Made by a program: the position numbers and the translations under genes
In this document: positions 55,024 through 64,000 of the stretch, piece by piece
How positions within the stretch are numbered: the stretch's first letter is position 1
How the letters are laid out: each line of letters opens with the position of its first letter
NCBI GenBank assembly: GCA_947846985.1
Contig: CANTUZ010000003.1
Location: 97,114,704 to 97,178,703, forward strand
From: Fratercula arctica
Taxonomy: Eukaryota > Chordata > Aves > Charadriiformes > Alcidae
Length of the DNA stretch: 64,000 nt
Reading direction: 5' to 3'
The notes under the pieces: model-generated
Databases searched by the model: none
Seen by the model: only the letters and a program-made list of their open reading frames with translations
Told to the model about the DNA's origin: nothing

Positions 55024-56941
55024 ACGTGGTGGCTTAACCCTGGCTGGATGCCAGGTGCTCACCAGAGCCGCTCTACCACTCCCCTCCTCAGCTGGACAGG
55101 GGAGAGAAAATATAACAAAAAGCTTGTCAGTTGAGATAAGGACAGGGAGAGATCACTCACCAATTACCATTACAGGCAAAACAGACTCAACTTGGGGAAA
55201 TTATTTTAATTTATTACCGATCAAATCAGAATAGGGTAATGAGAAATAAAAACAAATCTGAAAATACCCTCCCCCCACCTATCCCTTCTTTCCGTGCTTA
55301 ACGTTACTCCCAAATTCTCTGTCTCCTCCCCTCAGCAGAGCAGGGGGACTGGGAATGGGGGTTGCAGTCAGTTCATCACACATTGTCTCAGCTGCTCCTT
55401 CCTCCTCAGGGGGAGGACTCCTCACACTCTTCCCCTGCTCCAGCATGGAGTCCCTCCCACAGGAAACAGTCCTCCACAAACTTCTCCAACATGAGTCCTT
55501 CCCACAGACAGATTGTATCAATGGGCCAACATTAATGGTATGAGCTTCAACAAGGCCAAGTGCCAGGTCCTACACTTGGGCCACAATAACCCCATGCATT
55601 GCTACAGGCCTGGGGAAGTGTGGCTGGAGAGCTGCCCGGCAGAAAAGGACCTGGGGGTTCTAACTGACAAGCGGCTGAACATGAGCCAGCAGTGTGCCCA
55701 GGTGGCCAAGAAAGCCAATGGCATCCTGGCTTGTATTAGAAATAGCGTGACCAGCAGAAGTAGGGAGATGATTGTCCCCCTGTACTCAGCACTGGTGAGG
55801 CCACACCTTGAGTACTGTGTCCAGTTTTGGGCACCTCAATACGAGAGAGATATCGAGGTGCTGGAGCGAGTGCAGAGGAGGGCAACGAAGCTGGTGACGG
55901 GCCTGCAGAATAAATCTTACAAGGAGCAACTGAAGGAGCTGGGACTGTTTAGTTTGAGGAGAGGAGGCTGAGGGGAGACCTCATCACTCTCTACAACTAC
56001 TTGAAAGGACCTTGTAGAGAGGTTGGTGCTGGTCTCTTCTCACAGGTAATTAGCGATAGAACAAGAGGGAACGGCTTCAAGCTGCAACAAGGTAGGTTTA
56101 GACTGGACATTAGGAAAAAATTCTTCACAGAAAGAGCGGTCAGACCCTGGAATAGGCTGCCCAGGGAGGTGGTGGAGTCCCCATCCCTGAATGTGTTTAA
56201 GAATCATTTAGATGTGGTGTTGGGGGATATGATGTAGGGGAGAACTTTGTAGAGTGGGGTTGATGGTTGGACTTGATGATCCCAAAGGTCTTTTCCAACT
56301 TGAACGATTCTATGATTCTTCACAAACTGCTCCAGCATGGGTCCCTTCCACAGGGTGAAGTCCTTCAGGAATATACTGCTCCAGCATAGGTCCACCACAG
56401 GGTCACAAGTCCTGCCAGCAAATGCGCTCCAGTGTGGGCTGCTCTCTCCAGGTCCTGTCAGGAGCCTGCTCCAGCATAGGCTTTCCACAGGGTCACAGCC
56501 TCCTTTTGGCATCCACCTGCTCTGGCATGGGGTCCTCTACAAGCTGCAAGTGGATATCTGCTCCAACACTAACCTCCATGGGCTGCAGGGAGACAGCCTG
56601 CCTCACAATGGTCTTCACCATGGGCTGCAGGTGCCTGGAGCACCTCCTCCCCCTCCTTCTTCACTAATCTCGGTGTCTGCAGGGTTGTTGCTCTCACATA
56701 CTCTCACTCCTCTCTCCAGCTGTTGTTGCAGAGCAGGTTTTTTCCCCTTCTTAAATTTATGTTATCACAGAGGAGCTACCACCGTTGCTGATGGGCTTGG
56801 CCTTGGCCAGCAGTGGGTCCATCTTGGAGCCAGTTGGCATTACCTCTAACGGACACAGGGGAAGCTTCTAGCAGCTTCACAAAGAAGCCACCCCTGTAGC
56901 CCCCCCACTACAAAACCTGGCCATGCAAACCCAATACACAT
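55024..56941 (-). mobile_element. Avian LTR element, split by a CR1 insertion (minus orientation)
   Basis: Two parts, 55024 to about 55507 and 56319 to 56941, join into one unit of about 1.1 kb that I recognise as a widespread bird LTR. Sense (minus) start is near TGTGTATTGGGTTTGCATGG, with GGGGCTACAGGGGTGGCTTC soon after. The sense end is GGGTTAAGCCACCA. The sense strand has AATAAA at 55215-55210, about 190 bases from its 3' end. AACCATT occurs at 55017-55023 and again at 56942-56948, a likely target-site duplication. The central part is a run of diverged repeats (CTGCTCCAGCATGGGTCC type). No internal viral genes are present, so it is a solo LTR or LTR-like element. Confidence 0.85.
55508..56318 (+). 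mobile_element. CR1 LINE, 5'-truncated copy nested in the LTR, with broken ORF2
   Basis: The copy starts near TGTATCAATGGGCCAACATT. It encodes the C-terminal quarter of CR1 ORF2 in two frames, 55513-55971 ([48 protein letters not shown]) and 56001-56237 ([36 protein letters not shown]). It then carries a 3' UTR ending GATTCTATGATTCT. A frameshift near the join (LFSLRRGG, then a stop) breaks the protein. LTR sequence resumes directly with CACAAACTGCTCCAGC, so the CR1 inserted after the LTR. It is the same broad subfamily as the 2604-3130 copy (KLV-GL-NKSY, final D-V). Confidence 0.95.
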
Positions 56942-58890
56942 AACCATTTGCAGCAGATTGAACACTCCTTCTTTTCAATACCAGTCAGTAACAAATAATT
57001 AAGCTTAGTCTTTAGCAAGAACCATGCATGTATTTTCACAATGCTCCAGTAAGACAAAACAGTATAATTACCTCTACTCTACAGGAAAGGAAGAATGGCA
57101 CGAGTGTCAGAAAATAAAAATGTCAGAGAAGAAAGTACCAATAAGAATTGTATTAATCTTCATTTTTTCAGGACATTAAAACATTATACAACATTTTAGC
57201 GTAAAAAATCCACAGGCCACTGACTTCAGTTACAGGTGTGAAAAATCAGCTTTTTTTTTTTTACTCAAGTCTGAAGTTGGTTATCTAGAACTTGAGAAGA
57301 ATGACAGTTACACGGAAATAGCAGCCTGCTTGTGAAAACTGCAGCACCTACAACTCCTTGCTTCATTCACAATATGCTTTCTAACTTTCAAAGTTAAACA
57401 TAGGATCATAAAACTTCATTTATTTATAGGACCTATCAAAAGAGATGCTATAGTAGAAAGTCATAATCCTGTGTTTGAAAACAGGATCCAACGTGTATAC
57501 ATGTCTTCACGCATGTGCATACACCTAGGGTCAAAGCACAAGTAGGTGGAATCAGACCTATTCACACAATGTTTTTTAAAAACAGAAATAATAAATGTAT
57601 ATATTTACATTGTTATTGTTTCTGACAGCTTGTTTTTATTCTTTCAATTGCCTTTAAGCACAGGAAATTGCAACTGAAAAGCCTGTATTTTCCTGAATTC
57701 AACTAGTGATTAATTGGCATTCAACCACAAAATTTAAGTTATTACCTCTCTTCAAATCCTTTCTTGAAACTTTTGTAAGAGAATGCATTTTATATTTCTT
57801 TTTTAACAAAATACATATCTCCTCTTAAATCATATCCCATTTAAGGAGACAGATTTACAGAAGTTTAGGTACTCACTGAAATCATATCTTCAAATCCCTT
57901 TCCCCTTCCCAAAAAATCTGCAGACCAGTTGATCTGTCTTCCACAACTTGAAAGAGACATATGTACCATAATTCACTGCATTACTTTTTGCCTCACACGT
58001 TGTATAAACAGACACGTCTCAGAGAACCTAAGCTAACCTAAGACTGTCTACCAAAGACTCCAAAATACTTCATAGTACTCTGGAAAGCTGAGATCTCACA
58101 ATATTAAATGCAAAGTATCACAGTCCAAACAAAACTGACATAGGTCTGAAACTTCTGTTCTAACACATACCACAGGTCAGGCAGAGACGGATGAGAGAGG
58201 AACCCTGCTTGATTCTACCTAGGCTGTTTACGGTAAGGAGCAGGTCACAAACCTCCAAAAATTAGCATAAGTTTTTCATGTTCTCAAAGAGACAGCACAG
58301 GTATGTTATACCTTCCTCACTCATGATACTCTGAAAAATATAAGCAAGGGTTAGCTCAATGACTGATATGTCAATAATACCGCTCACTGCACTGAACAGC
58401 ATTTTCTCACTATTTCCTTTAAGATATTCTTCTGTCTTCATTCACCTCCAGTTTCTTCTTTTATTCTTAGACTTTAAGTTTGGTAAAGCAGGCTCACCTC
58501 ACACACAGCTGTACAATTAGTATTTTTTTCTGTACTGTTTGTGATCACTTACCTACTTGGTGAATTAATGTAGTCACACAGTGCCTGTGTTTCATAAAGG
58601 ACATTTGGTTTCCTAGTGATTTAGCAGTAAAGTAAGACGTTTCTAGTCCTCATCTATCAAAAGGCTCTTTGTGGCTTGCCTTTTTTCCCCATGCTTCAGG
58701 AGAATGACCAACAAAATGAATAAAATCATAAGCAAAGAGAGAAAAAAACAACGCACCTTTAAAAGACATTACTGTGCCTTTTGCCCAATTATCTACTTTA
58801 ACAAGCATCTATTCAAATATGTAGCACAATGTACACATTAACTACATCCTCACATTCACATACTTAGATATTTTTCATTGGTTGAATTAC

Positions 58891-59076
58891 CTTGTCTGCA
58901 TCCACTTTTCCTCTGATAAATTCTTTCTTCCAAAATTCCAGTGCCTGTTCCAGAGTCAAGCCGATGCCTTTTAAGAACAGTCCATACTGCATACGGCCTC
59001 CGTGACGGAGATGATGGTTATCACGTAGGGCTTTGTGCAACTGACGCATGCAAAGAGGGTATGATTTCACAGAAAG
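58891..59076 (-). CDS. PRIM2: PRIM2 exon: start of iron-sulfur domain (first cluster cysteine, HHLRHGGR motif)
   Basis: The 186-base, 62-codon exon is phase 0 at both ends (LSVKSYPLC to GKVDADK). It opens the C-terminal iron-sulfur domain. The cysteine in [10 protein letters not shown] corresponds to human Cys287, the first ligand of the 4Fe-4S cluster. The basic HHLRHGGR stretch is known in the family to bind the 5'-triphosphate end of the primer and the template junction. The following [19 protein letters not shown] helix region is nearly invariant among vertebrates. The acceptor is CTCTTGACAG. The donor is the weaker GTAATT, the least consensus-like of the five in this window, and it precedes the largest intron (23.7 kb). 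Confidence 0.98.
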
Positions 59077-60209
59077 CTGTCAAGAGAAAAATTTGTGTTC
59101 AAGGCATACTGATCATTTAATTTGTAGGATATATGCTTATTGTGATTATTAATTAGCTCCACTTGAAAACGCCAACGGCTGGAAGAAAAAAATATGCATG
59201 CGCAGAGTGCCTTGGGACTGATAATAACACAAGTGTGTCCGTAAGCCATCAAATCCAATAATCATCTCAAGAACAAAATCGAAAGGACAGAGTAATACAG
59301 GTGGTGGTATCAGACCATCTTCAGTTATGAAGTAACACAGGTTTAATTGCTGTCAGGAAAAATACATCTACAGTTCCATTATAGTGTTTCTTGCTTCTTC
59401 CTTATTTTAGCTTCTGTAATGTCAAGGTGACCTTTGTTAAGAGTTTTTGGGAGTTGGGGGAAGGGATAGGTACTTTTTAAACACCTCTGAAAAACTACAA
59501 GCAGGAGTAAAATCCATTGCAACTCATCTGCAAGCTTTTTCCCTGAAGAATAGTATTTCTTATAAACCAAGATCTCAGAGATAAAAAAATGTAATATTCA
59601 AGTTTACTTGGGCTTTGCATTTTTATTTTTAACAGCTGAGTCATGCCACAGAATTCACTACCAAAGGAACACTGTCATGGTTAAGATGGACACTGAAAAT
59701 GTAAACAATTTCTAAAGTTTAGATAAAGGGGTTGTAATGTGTTTTTAATTGTCTGTGCACCCTTGATGTGGTTTTACAATCCATTTTATTTACTTCCTAG
59801 TTTTGAAAAACCCTTCTTAAGTCAAAAGTCAAAAAAAAAAAAAAAAGAGTATTGAAAAGACTAATACTGCAACGCAGTAATCATAAACTAAACATCATGA
59901 TTTGCAAAATTATTAAACAAGAAAATTTTGTTAAACTCTGTTTATGTTAGGTATTTGTAAAAGTACACAAAATTAAGCAGTAAATTAAGCAATTCATTAT
60001 AACTCCAGTCTAAATCCTGATTAGATGCATTTTCAGTTAATTCTGCTCCATTTTAAACTTTATCACAATTTCATTCAAGTAGTTCTCAAGAGTTACAAAG
60101 CAAATAGGAATCAAAAAAAGATGAAGGCTCTATATGTTGTCTGTACATAGAATACTTGAATTTAAAAAGTTACGTATCAACATACAATGTAACTCAAGAG
60201 AGTACTCAC
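59077..60209 (-). other. PRIM2: PRIM2 intron (1.1 kb)
   Basis: Donor GTGAGT and acceptor CTCTTGACAG. AT-rich, with an A16 run at 59831-59846. No repeat or other feature is recognised. Confidence 0.9.
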
Positions 60210-60282
60210 AGCATCGATCTGTTCTAGAGAAATTTTTCCAGTGTTCTTTTGCACGCTGTAATCTGGGCCAACATAAGAATGG
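60210..60282 (-). CDS. PRIM2: PRIM2 exon: inter-domain linker (sixth exon from the end)
   Basis: This 73-base exon gives one base of a split codon plus 24 codons, HSYVGPDYS through SLEQIDA. It matches the segment of p58 that joins the helical N-terminal domain, which contacts the catalytic subunit, to the iron-sulfur domain. In human PRIM2 it starts near residue 255. The acceptor reads TTTGTTTGCAG and the donor GTGAGT. It ends in phase 0 and joins directly to the 59076 exon. A 1.3 kb CR1 element ends only about 180 bases upstream of its acceptor, on the same strand. The match rests on the conserved GKISL-QID core. The rest of the linker is more variable, as is usual for this part of the protein. 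Confidence 0.93.
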
Positions 60283-60459
60283 CTGCAAACAAAGCAAACA
60301 GTACAGCACCATTTAAAACTGTTCAAAAATATATTTTTTTTAAAGTTTAGAAAATTCAGAAGGAAATTATTTTACCAATTAAAGGCTGCAAGTATTTTAT
60401 ACCAGGCAAACCCAAGAAAACAGTATTTGACAGCTATGTAAGTTATGTACGAATTCAGC

Positions 60460-61800
60460 TGACAGGATCACACTACTGCTGAGGTTGAGAGAGACCTCTG
60501 AAGATCACCTAGGCCAACCCCCTGCTCAAAACAGAGTTAACTACAGCAGGTTGCTTAACATCTCATCCATCTGGGTTTTGAGCATCTCCAAGGACAGAGA
60601 CGTCATGACCTTCTGAGCTACCCGTTCCACTGTTTGACCACCCTAGCAGTAAAAAAAGTGTTTTCTTATGTTTAAGTGGAACTTCCTGTGAATCATTTTG
60701 TGCCCACTGCCTCCTGGTCTATCACTGAATACCACTGAGAAGAGTCTTGCTCTGTCTTTTTTACTCCCCCTTGCAGACATCTATTTATATGTGCTGACAA
60801 GATCCACACACACACCCCCTCCTGAAATTTATCTCCTCCAGGCTGAACAATGTCAGCTGTTTCAGCCTCTCCTCATATGTACTGGGGAGCCCATGACTGG
60901 ACACAGACCTCCAGATGTGGCCTCACCAGTGCTGAGTAGAGGGAAAGGATCACTTTCCTCAACCTGCCGGCAGTGCTCTTCCTAGTGCCGCCCAAGAGGC
61001 TGTTAACTTTCTTTGCACCATGGGTACACTGGTGGCTCACAGTCAGGTTGTTGTCCACCAGAATCCCAAGGTCCTCTCGTGCAACGCTCTTTCACAGCCA
61101 TTCAGCCCTCAGCCAATACTGGTACATGGGGTTTCTCCTCCCCAGATGCAGGGCTTGGTATTTCCCTGTGTTAATCTTCATAGGGTTCCTGTCAGCCCAT
61201 TTCTCCAGCCTGTGCAAGTCCATCCAAAAGGCAGCATACCCATCTGGTGTAAACCATTCCTCCCAGTTTTGTATCCCGTGAGACTTGCTGAGCGCACACT
61301 CTGTTCCACCACCTAGAATGCTAAAGCAGCAGCTAAACAATATAGGAGTCACGATCAGTCCCTGAGGTTCCTCCACTAGTGACTGGCCTCCAGCTTGTCT
61401 TAATGCCTCTGATCACAAACCTTTGAGCACAGCACTTCAGCCAGTTCTCAGTCCACCTCACTGTCCATTTACCTAGCCCACACTTCATCAGTTGTCAATG
61501 AGGACGTTACAAGAGACAGTGTCAAAAACCTTGCTAAAGACAAGATAAAAAACATCCACTGCTTTCCCCACACCATCCATTGAGCCTTTTATGATAAAAT
61601 GACCAGCTATGAGATTGGTCAAGAATAATTTCCCATTCACAAATCCATGCTGACCACTTTTGGTCACCTTCTTGTCCTTCATATGTCTGGAACTGAGATG
61701 AGGCTGACCAGTCTACAGTTCCACGGATCCCACTCCTTAGTCTGTGTGAAAGCAGAGTCCACTTTTGCTTTATCTTACAGTAATCAAGAACCCCTTGTAC
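60460..61800 (-). mobile_element. CR1 LINE, 1.3 kb copy with reverse-transcriptase segments
   Basis: This is the longest CR1 in the window. Read on the minus strand from about 61800 it gives broken pieces of ORF2 in order: a DPWNCRLVSLISV-like motif and KDKKVTKSGQHGF (61682-61620), GKAVDVFYLVFSKVFDTVS with the RT palm aspartate (near 61520), DRNPMKINTGKYQALHLGRR (61200-61120) and [21 protein letters not shown] (60935-60876). The 3' UTR then ends near GACAGGATCACAC (60461). The frame is broken by several frameshifts and stops, and the catalytic YADD/FADD box is not preserved in a readable frame. It is inactive and older than the 55508 copy. Confidence 0.92.
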
Positions 61801-63194
61801 TTTGCTACTTATGCAGCATTTTAAAACAAACAAACTGATGTATCACTACGAACATCTGCTGTGAGGGAAAAGTGAAAACTCAAAAACTACTGAAGTGTAC
61901 CAAATAAAAAACTGGAAGGCTTTTACTGCAGTACTGACATACAAATGCGTATTAACTCCTGACAGTAGCTGTCTAACCAAAGCAGCACAAGAATTTGCAT
62001 GTGCTCCCTTATCTTTCATTCATACTGCAATGAAGGAACAAAGCTACTTCTGATACCTGAGCTAAATTCAGGTAATCCTATACTATAGCAGAGACAGTTA
62101 CGTAGACGTTGTCACCAAAGTAATTTCAAATAAAACACAAGCATCTAATACCCAGCTTTTACTTTTAAATATATAGGCTTCTTGAATGAGGATATATGCA
62201 GGGCTGCAGAATAGGCCAAAAGAAATGCTTACAGCAGAACCCAACTGAACTCAGGAGTTGACAATACAGAAGGCAATAAAGCAAACAGGAGCTTTGGATA
62301 CAGCATATTGGTCCAAAATCAGGTTGCAAAATCGGGGTAAGAACAAACCGCTTTGTGAAAGAGGGATTTTTCAAGTAACTTGCAAAGATAATTTCTTAAA
62401 TCTTCTGCAGGCACATAGAGGTTAACTCCAGAAAAAATTAATTTCGCTAAATGATGATACTCGGCGCTACAGATTATTTTGTTACATTTCAATACTGTAA
62501 AGTGTGAAAAGCATATAGCTAAGCGTTGGTTTTACTACAGTACAAATCATTTGTTTAATTATACATGCATTCATTTGTTCTTTAGTCTTATTTCTGGCAC
62601 ACACAGGAGCACTATGCAAGCTTACTGTACTTAATAGATCTTTTTTTCATTACACAACAATGGATAAATAATTAAAAGTATTTGAGTTGTGTGTGTCTAT
62701 TACTACTGATTCTACTAAAGAAGTATCCAAATTGCCTTGTAGAATCAGATCTGCATCACATCACTTAGGCAAACTACAAACATAACAAAAAACATAGGCC
62801 TGAAAATATTACAATGAAGCACTGAACAAGAGAAAACAGCTGTTGCTTAGGCAACTTCATTTTATTTTGTAAACAATCAATTAGGAAAATGACCATTCAG
62901 TCAATTATCACAGCCCAGGATGAGTGCTGGTAACTTCTTAAGCTGCTCTACCATAATCACTTCAGATCATCTGCTTGTACCCTATAGGATGTACTAGAAT
63001 CGTACCAATACTGAAAAAAATTGCTAAGCTAAAGAAAGCTACTTCTTCCCAGCATCCATAGAAAGGATTGGCCGGGGAAGAGGGGGTCCAAAGAGAAGAC
63101 ACAAAAGTTTTCCTATACAATAAGTGAACAAAATAAGACTTCACAAATCACTGCTAAAAAGAGGACATATTCTCTGAATCTTGCTGACCATTAT

Positions 63195-63530
63195 AAATAT
63201 TCTTATAACTACTTAAAGGGTGAGTGTCAGGAGGATGGGGCCAGGCTCTTTTCAGTGGTGCCCAGCGACAGGACAAGAGGTAACGGGCACAAACTTGAAC
63301 ATAGGAAGTTCCACCTAAACATGAGGAGGAACTTCTTTACTTTGAGGGTGGCAGAGCACTGGAACAGGCTGCCCAGAGAGGCGGTGGAGTCTCTGTCTCT
63401 GGAGACATTCAAAACCCGCCTGGACACGTTCCTGTGCAACATGCTCTAGGTGACCCTGCTCTGGCAGGGGGGTTGGACTAGATGATCTCCAGAGGTCCCT
63501 TCCAACCCCTGCCATTCTGTGATTCTGTGA
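63195..63530 (+). mobile_element. CR1 LINE 3' part with intact ORF2 end
   Basis: It starts near TATTCTTATAACTACTTAAA and reads GASGATGGGGCCAGGCTCTT-like sequence into [20 protein letters not shown] and [19 protein letters not shown]. The coding end at 63449 is open (final CNML). A UTR follows, ending in two perfect ATTCTGTG-type octamers at 63514-63530. It is low in divergence, so it is one of the younger copies here. Confidence 0.95.
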
Positions 63531-64000
63531 TTACGTCTGGAGTTGGTAGAAAACTTTACTGCAAGGACAGAAAACCCAATGCCAAGGCAGCGGCAGGGAA
63601 GAAGAAAAAATTATACTTTTCAGACTCTGAAAAGCGCAAATAATCTCAGCATGGTAAGCAAATAGGAAAAGTTTTTCATAAATGTTTCCCTATTTTTACA
63701 TTGACAAGCAGCATATGACCTTTGCAAGGTCAAAGTTTCTTGATACCTGACACCACTCACCAAAGAGCTGAACCCTATAAAGTACCATCAAAGGTGGTGC
63801 TCTGAAAAAGAGTATGCTTTATCCATCCAGAATGTGTGGTAGATTGGAGCTGGGCATAAAGAGGAGAACAGCAGTCATGTGGCCTTCGGCAGCTAAGGTG
63901 GTGGATTCCTGTCCCAAGGAGCTCAAGGGACTAGAGCTTTTGGGTTTGCAGTTTTAGGTATCAGGTCTTCTGATTTTCTCCAGTAGAGATTCCCCAGGTC

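Larger units (their letters stand above)
35167..58890 (-). other. PRIM2: PRIM2 intron (23.7 kb)
   Basis: Largest intron, split inside the iron-sulfur domain between the first and second cluster cysteines. It contains a GC-rich exon-like island (36951-37119), a small AAGGTATAA tandem repeat (39490-39541), a possible ancient repeat (43050-43200), a CpG-bearing exon-like patch (46020-46107), a CR1 scrap (52824-52890) and the nested LTR/CR1 pair (55024-56941). The remaining AT-rich DNA shows no gene, RNA or repeat that I can name. The 132-codon frame at 49914-50312 and 111-codon frame at 43967-44302 resemble no family. Confidence 0.85.
13345..64000 (-). other. PRIM2: PRIM2 gene, 3' part (six terminal coding exons, introns and 3' UTR); 5' end outside the window
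   Basis: DNA primase large subunit p58 works in the nucleus with the small catalytic subunit PRIM1 and DNA polymerase alpha to make the RNA-DNA primers that start every Okazaki fragment. Six exons on this strand (60282-60210, 59076-58891, 35166-35040, 34171-34089, 20144-20076, 13985-13758) splice in phase through consensus GT-AG sites. They give 254 residues that I recognise as the C-terminal half of vertebrate PRIM2, where the human protein has about 509 residues. The first base of the 60282 exon completes a codon begun in an upstream exon not present here. No frameshift or premature stop is seen, so the gene looks functional. Introns make up about 98% of the span. Upstream exons were looked for between 60283 and 64000 and not found. 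Confidence 0.97.
60283..64000 (-). other. PRIM2: PRIM2 intron, incomplete (at least 3.7 kb)
   Basis: The acceptor TTTGTTTGCAG is at the 60282 exon and the donor lies beyond the window. It contains CR1 copies at 60460-61800 (same strand as PRIM2) and 63195-63530 (opposite strand). No further PRIM2 exon was found by reading for conserved p58 motifs. The final 470 bases, after the last CR1, show nothing recognisable. Confidence 0.8.

Noticed and set aside
55279..55543. Three overlapping frames in both directions before the CR1
   Set aside because: All within the left part of the same LTR; no gag, pol or env-like motif.
56337..56849. 170-codon plus-strand frame, the longest in the window
   Set aside because: It lies entirely in the LTR's repeat-rich core and reads its antisense strand; GC-rich repeats keep several frames open.
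1..64000. CRISPR arrays, operons, riboswitches, tRNA or rRNA genes
   Set aside because: None seen. The window is a vertebrate intron and intergenic region, and no cloverleaf or regularly spaced direct-repeat array was noticed.

Overview
This is a 64 kb piece of a vertebrate nuclear genome, almost certainly from a bird. The evidence is seven 5'-truncated CR1 LINE copies, with 3' ends made of the avian ATTCTATG or ATTCTGTG octamers, and two long terminal repeat (LTR) elements of types that are common in bird genomes. The sequence is AT-rich, intron-dominated and free of prokaryote-like gene organisation. Nearly every long open frame is a chance frame or a CR1 reverse-transcriptase remnant.

The only gene I can identify with confidence is PRIM2, the large subunit (p58) of eukaryotic DNA primase. 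It lies on the minus strand. Its last six coding exons run from 60282 down to 13758 and encode the C-terminal 254 residues. These cover the linker and the whole iron-sulfur domain, with all four cluster cysteines, plus an acidic tail. All splice sites are GT-AG, all phases join correctly, and there is no disabling mutation. The 5' exons (N-terminal domain) lie beyond the right edge. The 3' UTR ends near 13345, at a tandem AATAAATAAA signal followed by a GU-rich stretch.

Layout: 1-13344 is the region downstream of PRIM2. It has two CR1 copies (2604-3130 and 3661-3820), a hairpin at 1313-1340, and an exon-like minus-strand open frame at 9791-10174 that I cannot assign. 13345-60282 is PRIM2 with introns of 6.1, 13.9, 0.9, 23.7 and 1.1 kb. 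The 13.9 kb intron holds a CR1 tail (25590-25763) and a solo LTR (28336-28930) inside a block of unusual texture (about 27960-32700). The 23.7 kb intron holds a GC-rich exon-like island (36951-37119), a CR1 scrap (52824-52890) and a nested pair: an LTR (55024-56941) split by a later CR1 (about 55508-56318). 60283-64000 is the next, incomplete intron, with a 1.3 kb CR1 that preserves reverse-transcriptase segments (60460-61800) and a CR1 tail (63195-63530).

I found no new biological system. The items most worth a second look are the two unassigned exon-like segments at 9791-10174 and 36951-37119, and the dated nesting of CR1 in an LTR with a minisatellite-like core. Species and repeat-family names cannot be fixed without database searches.
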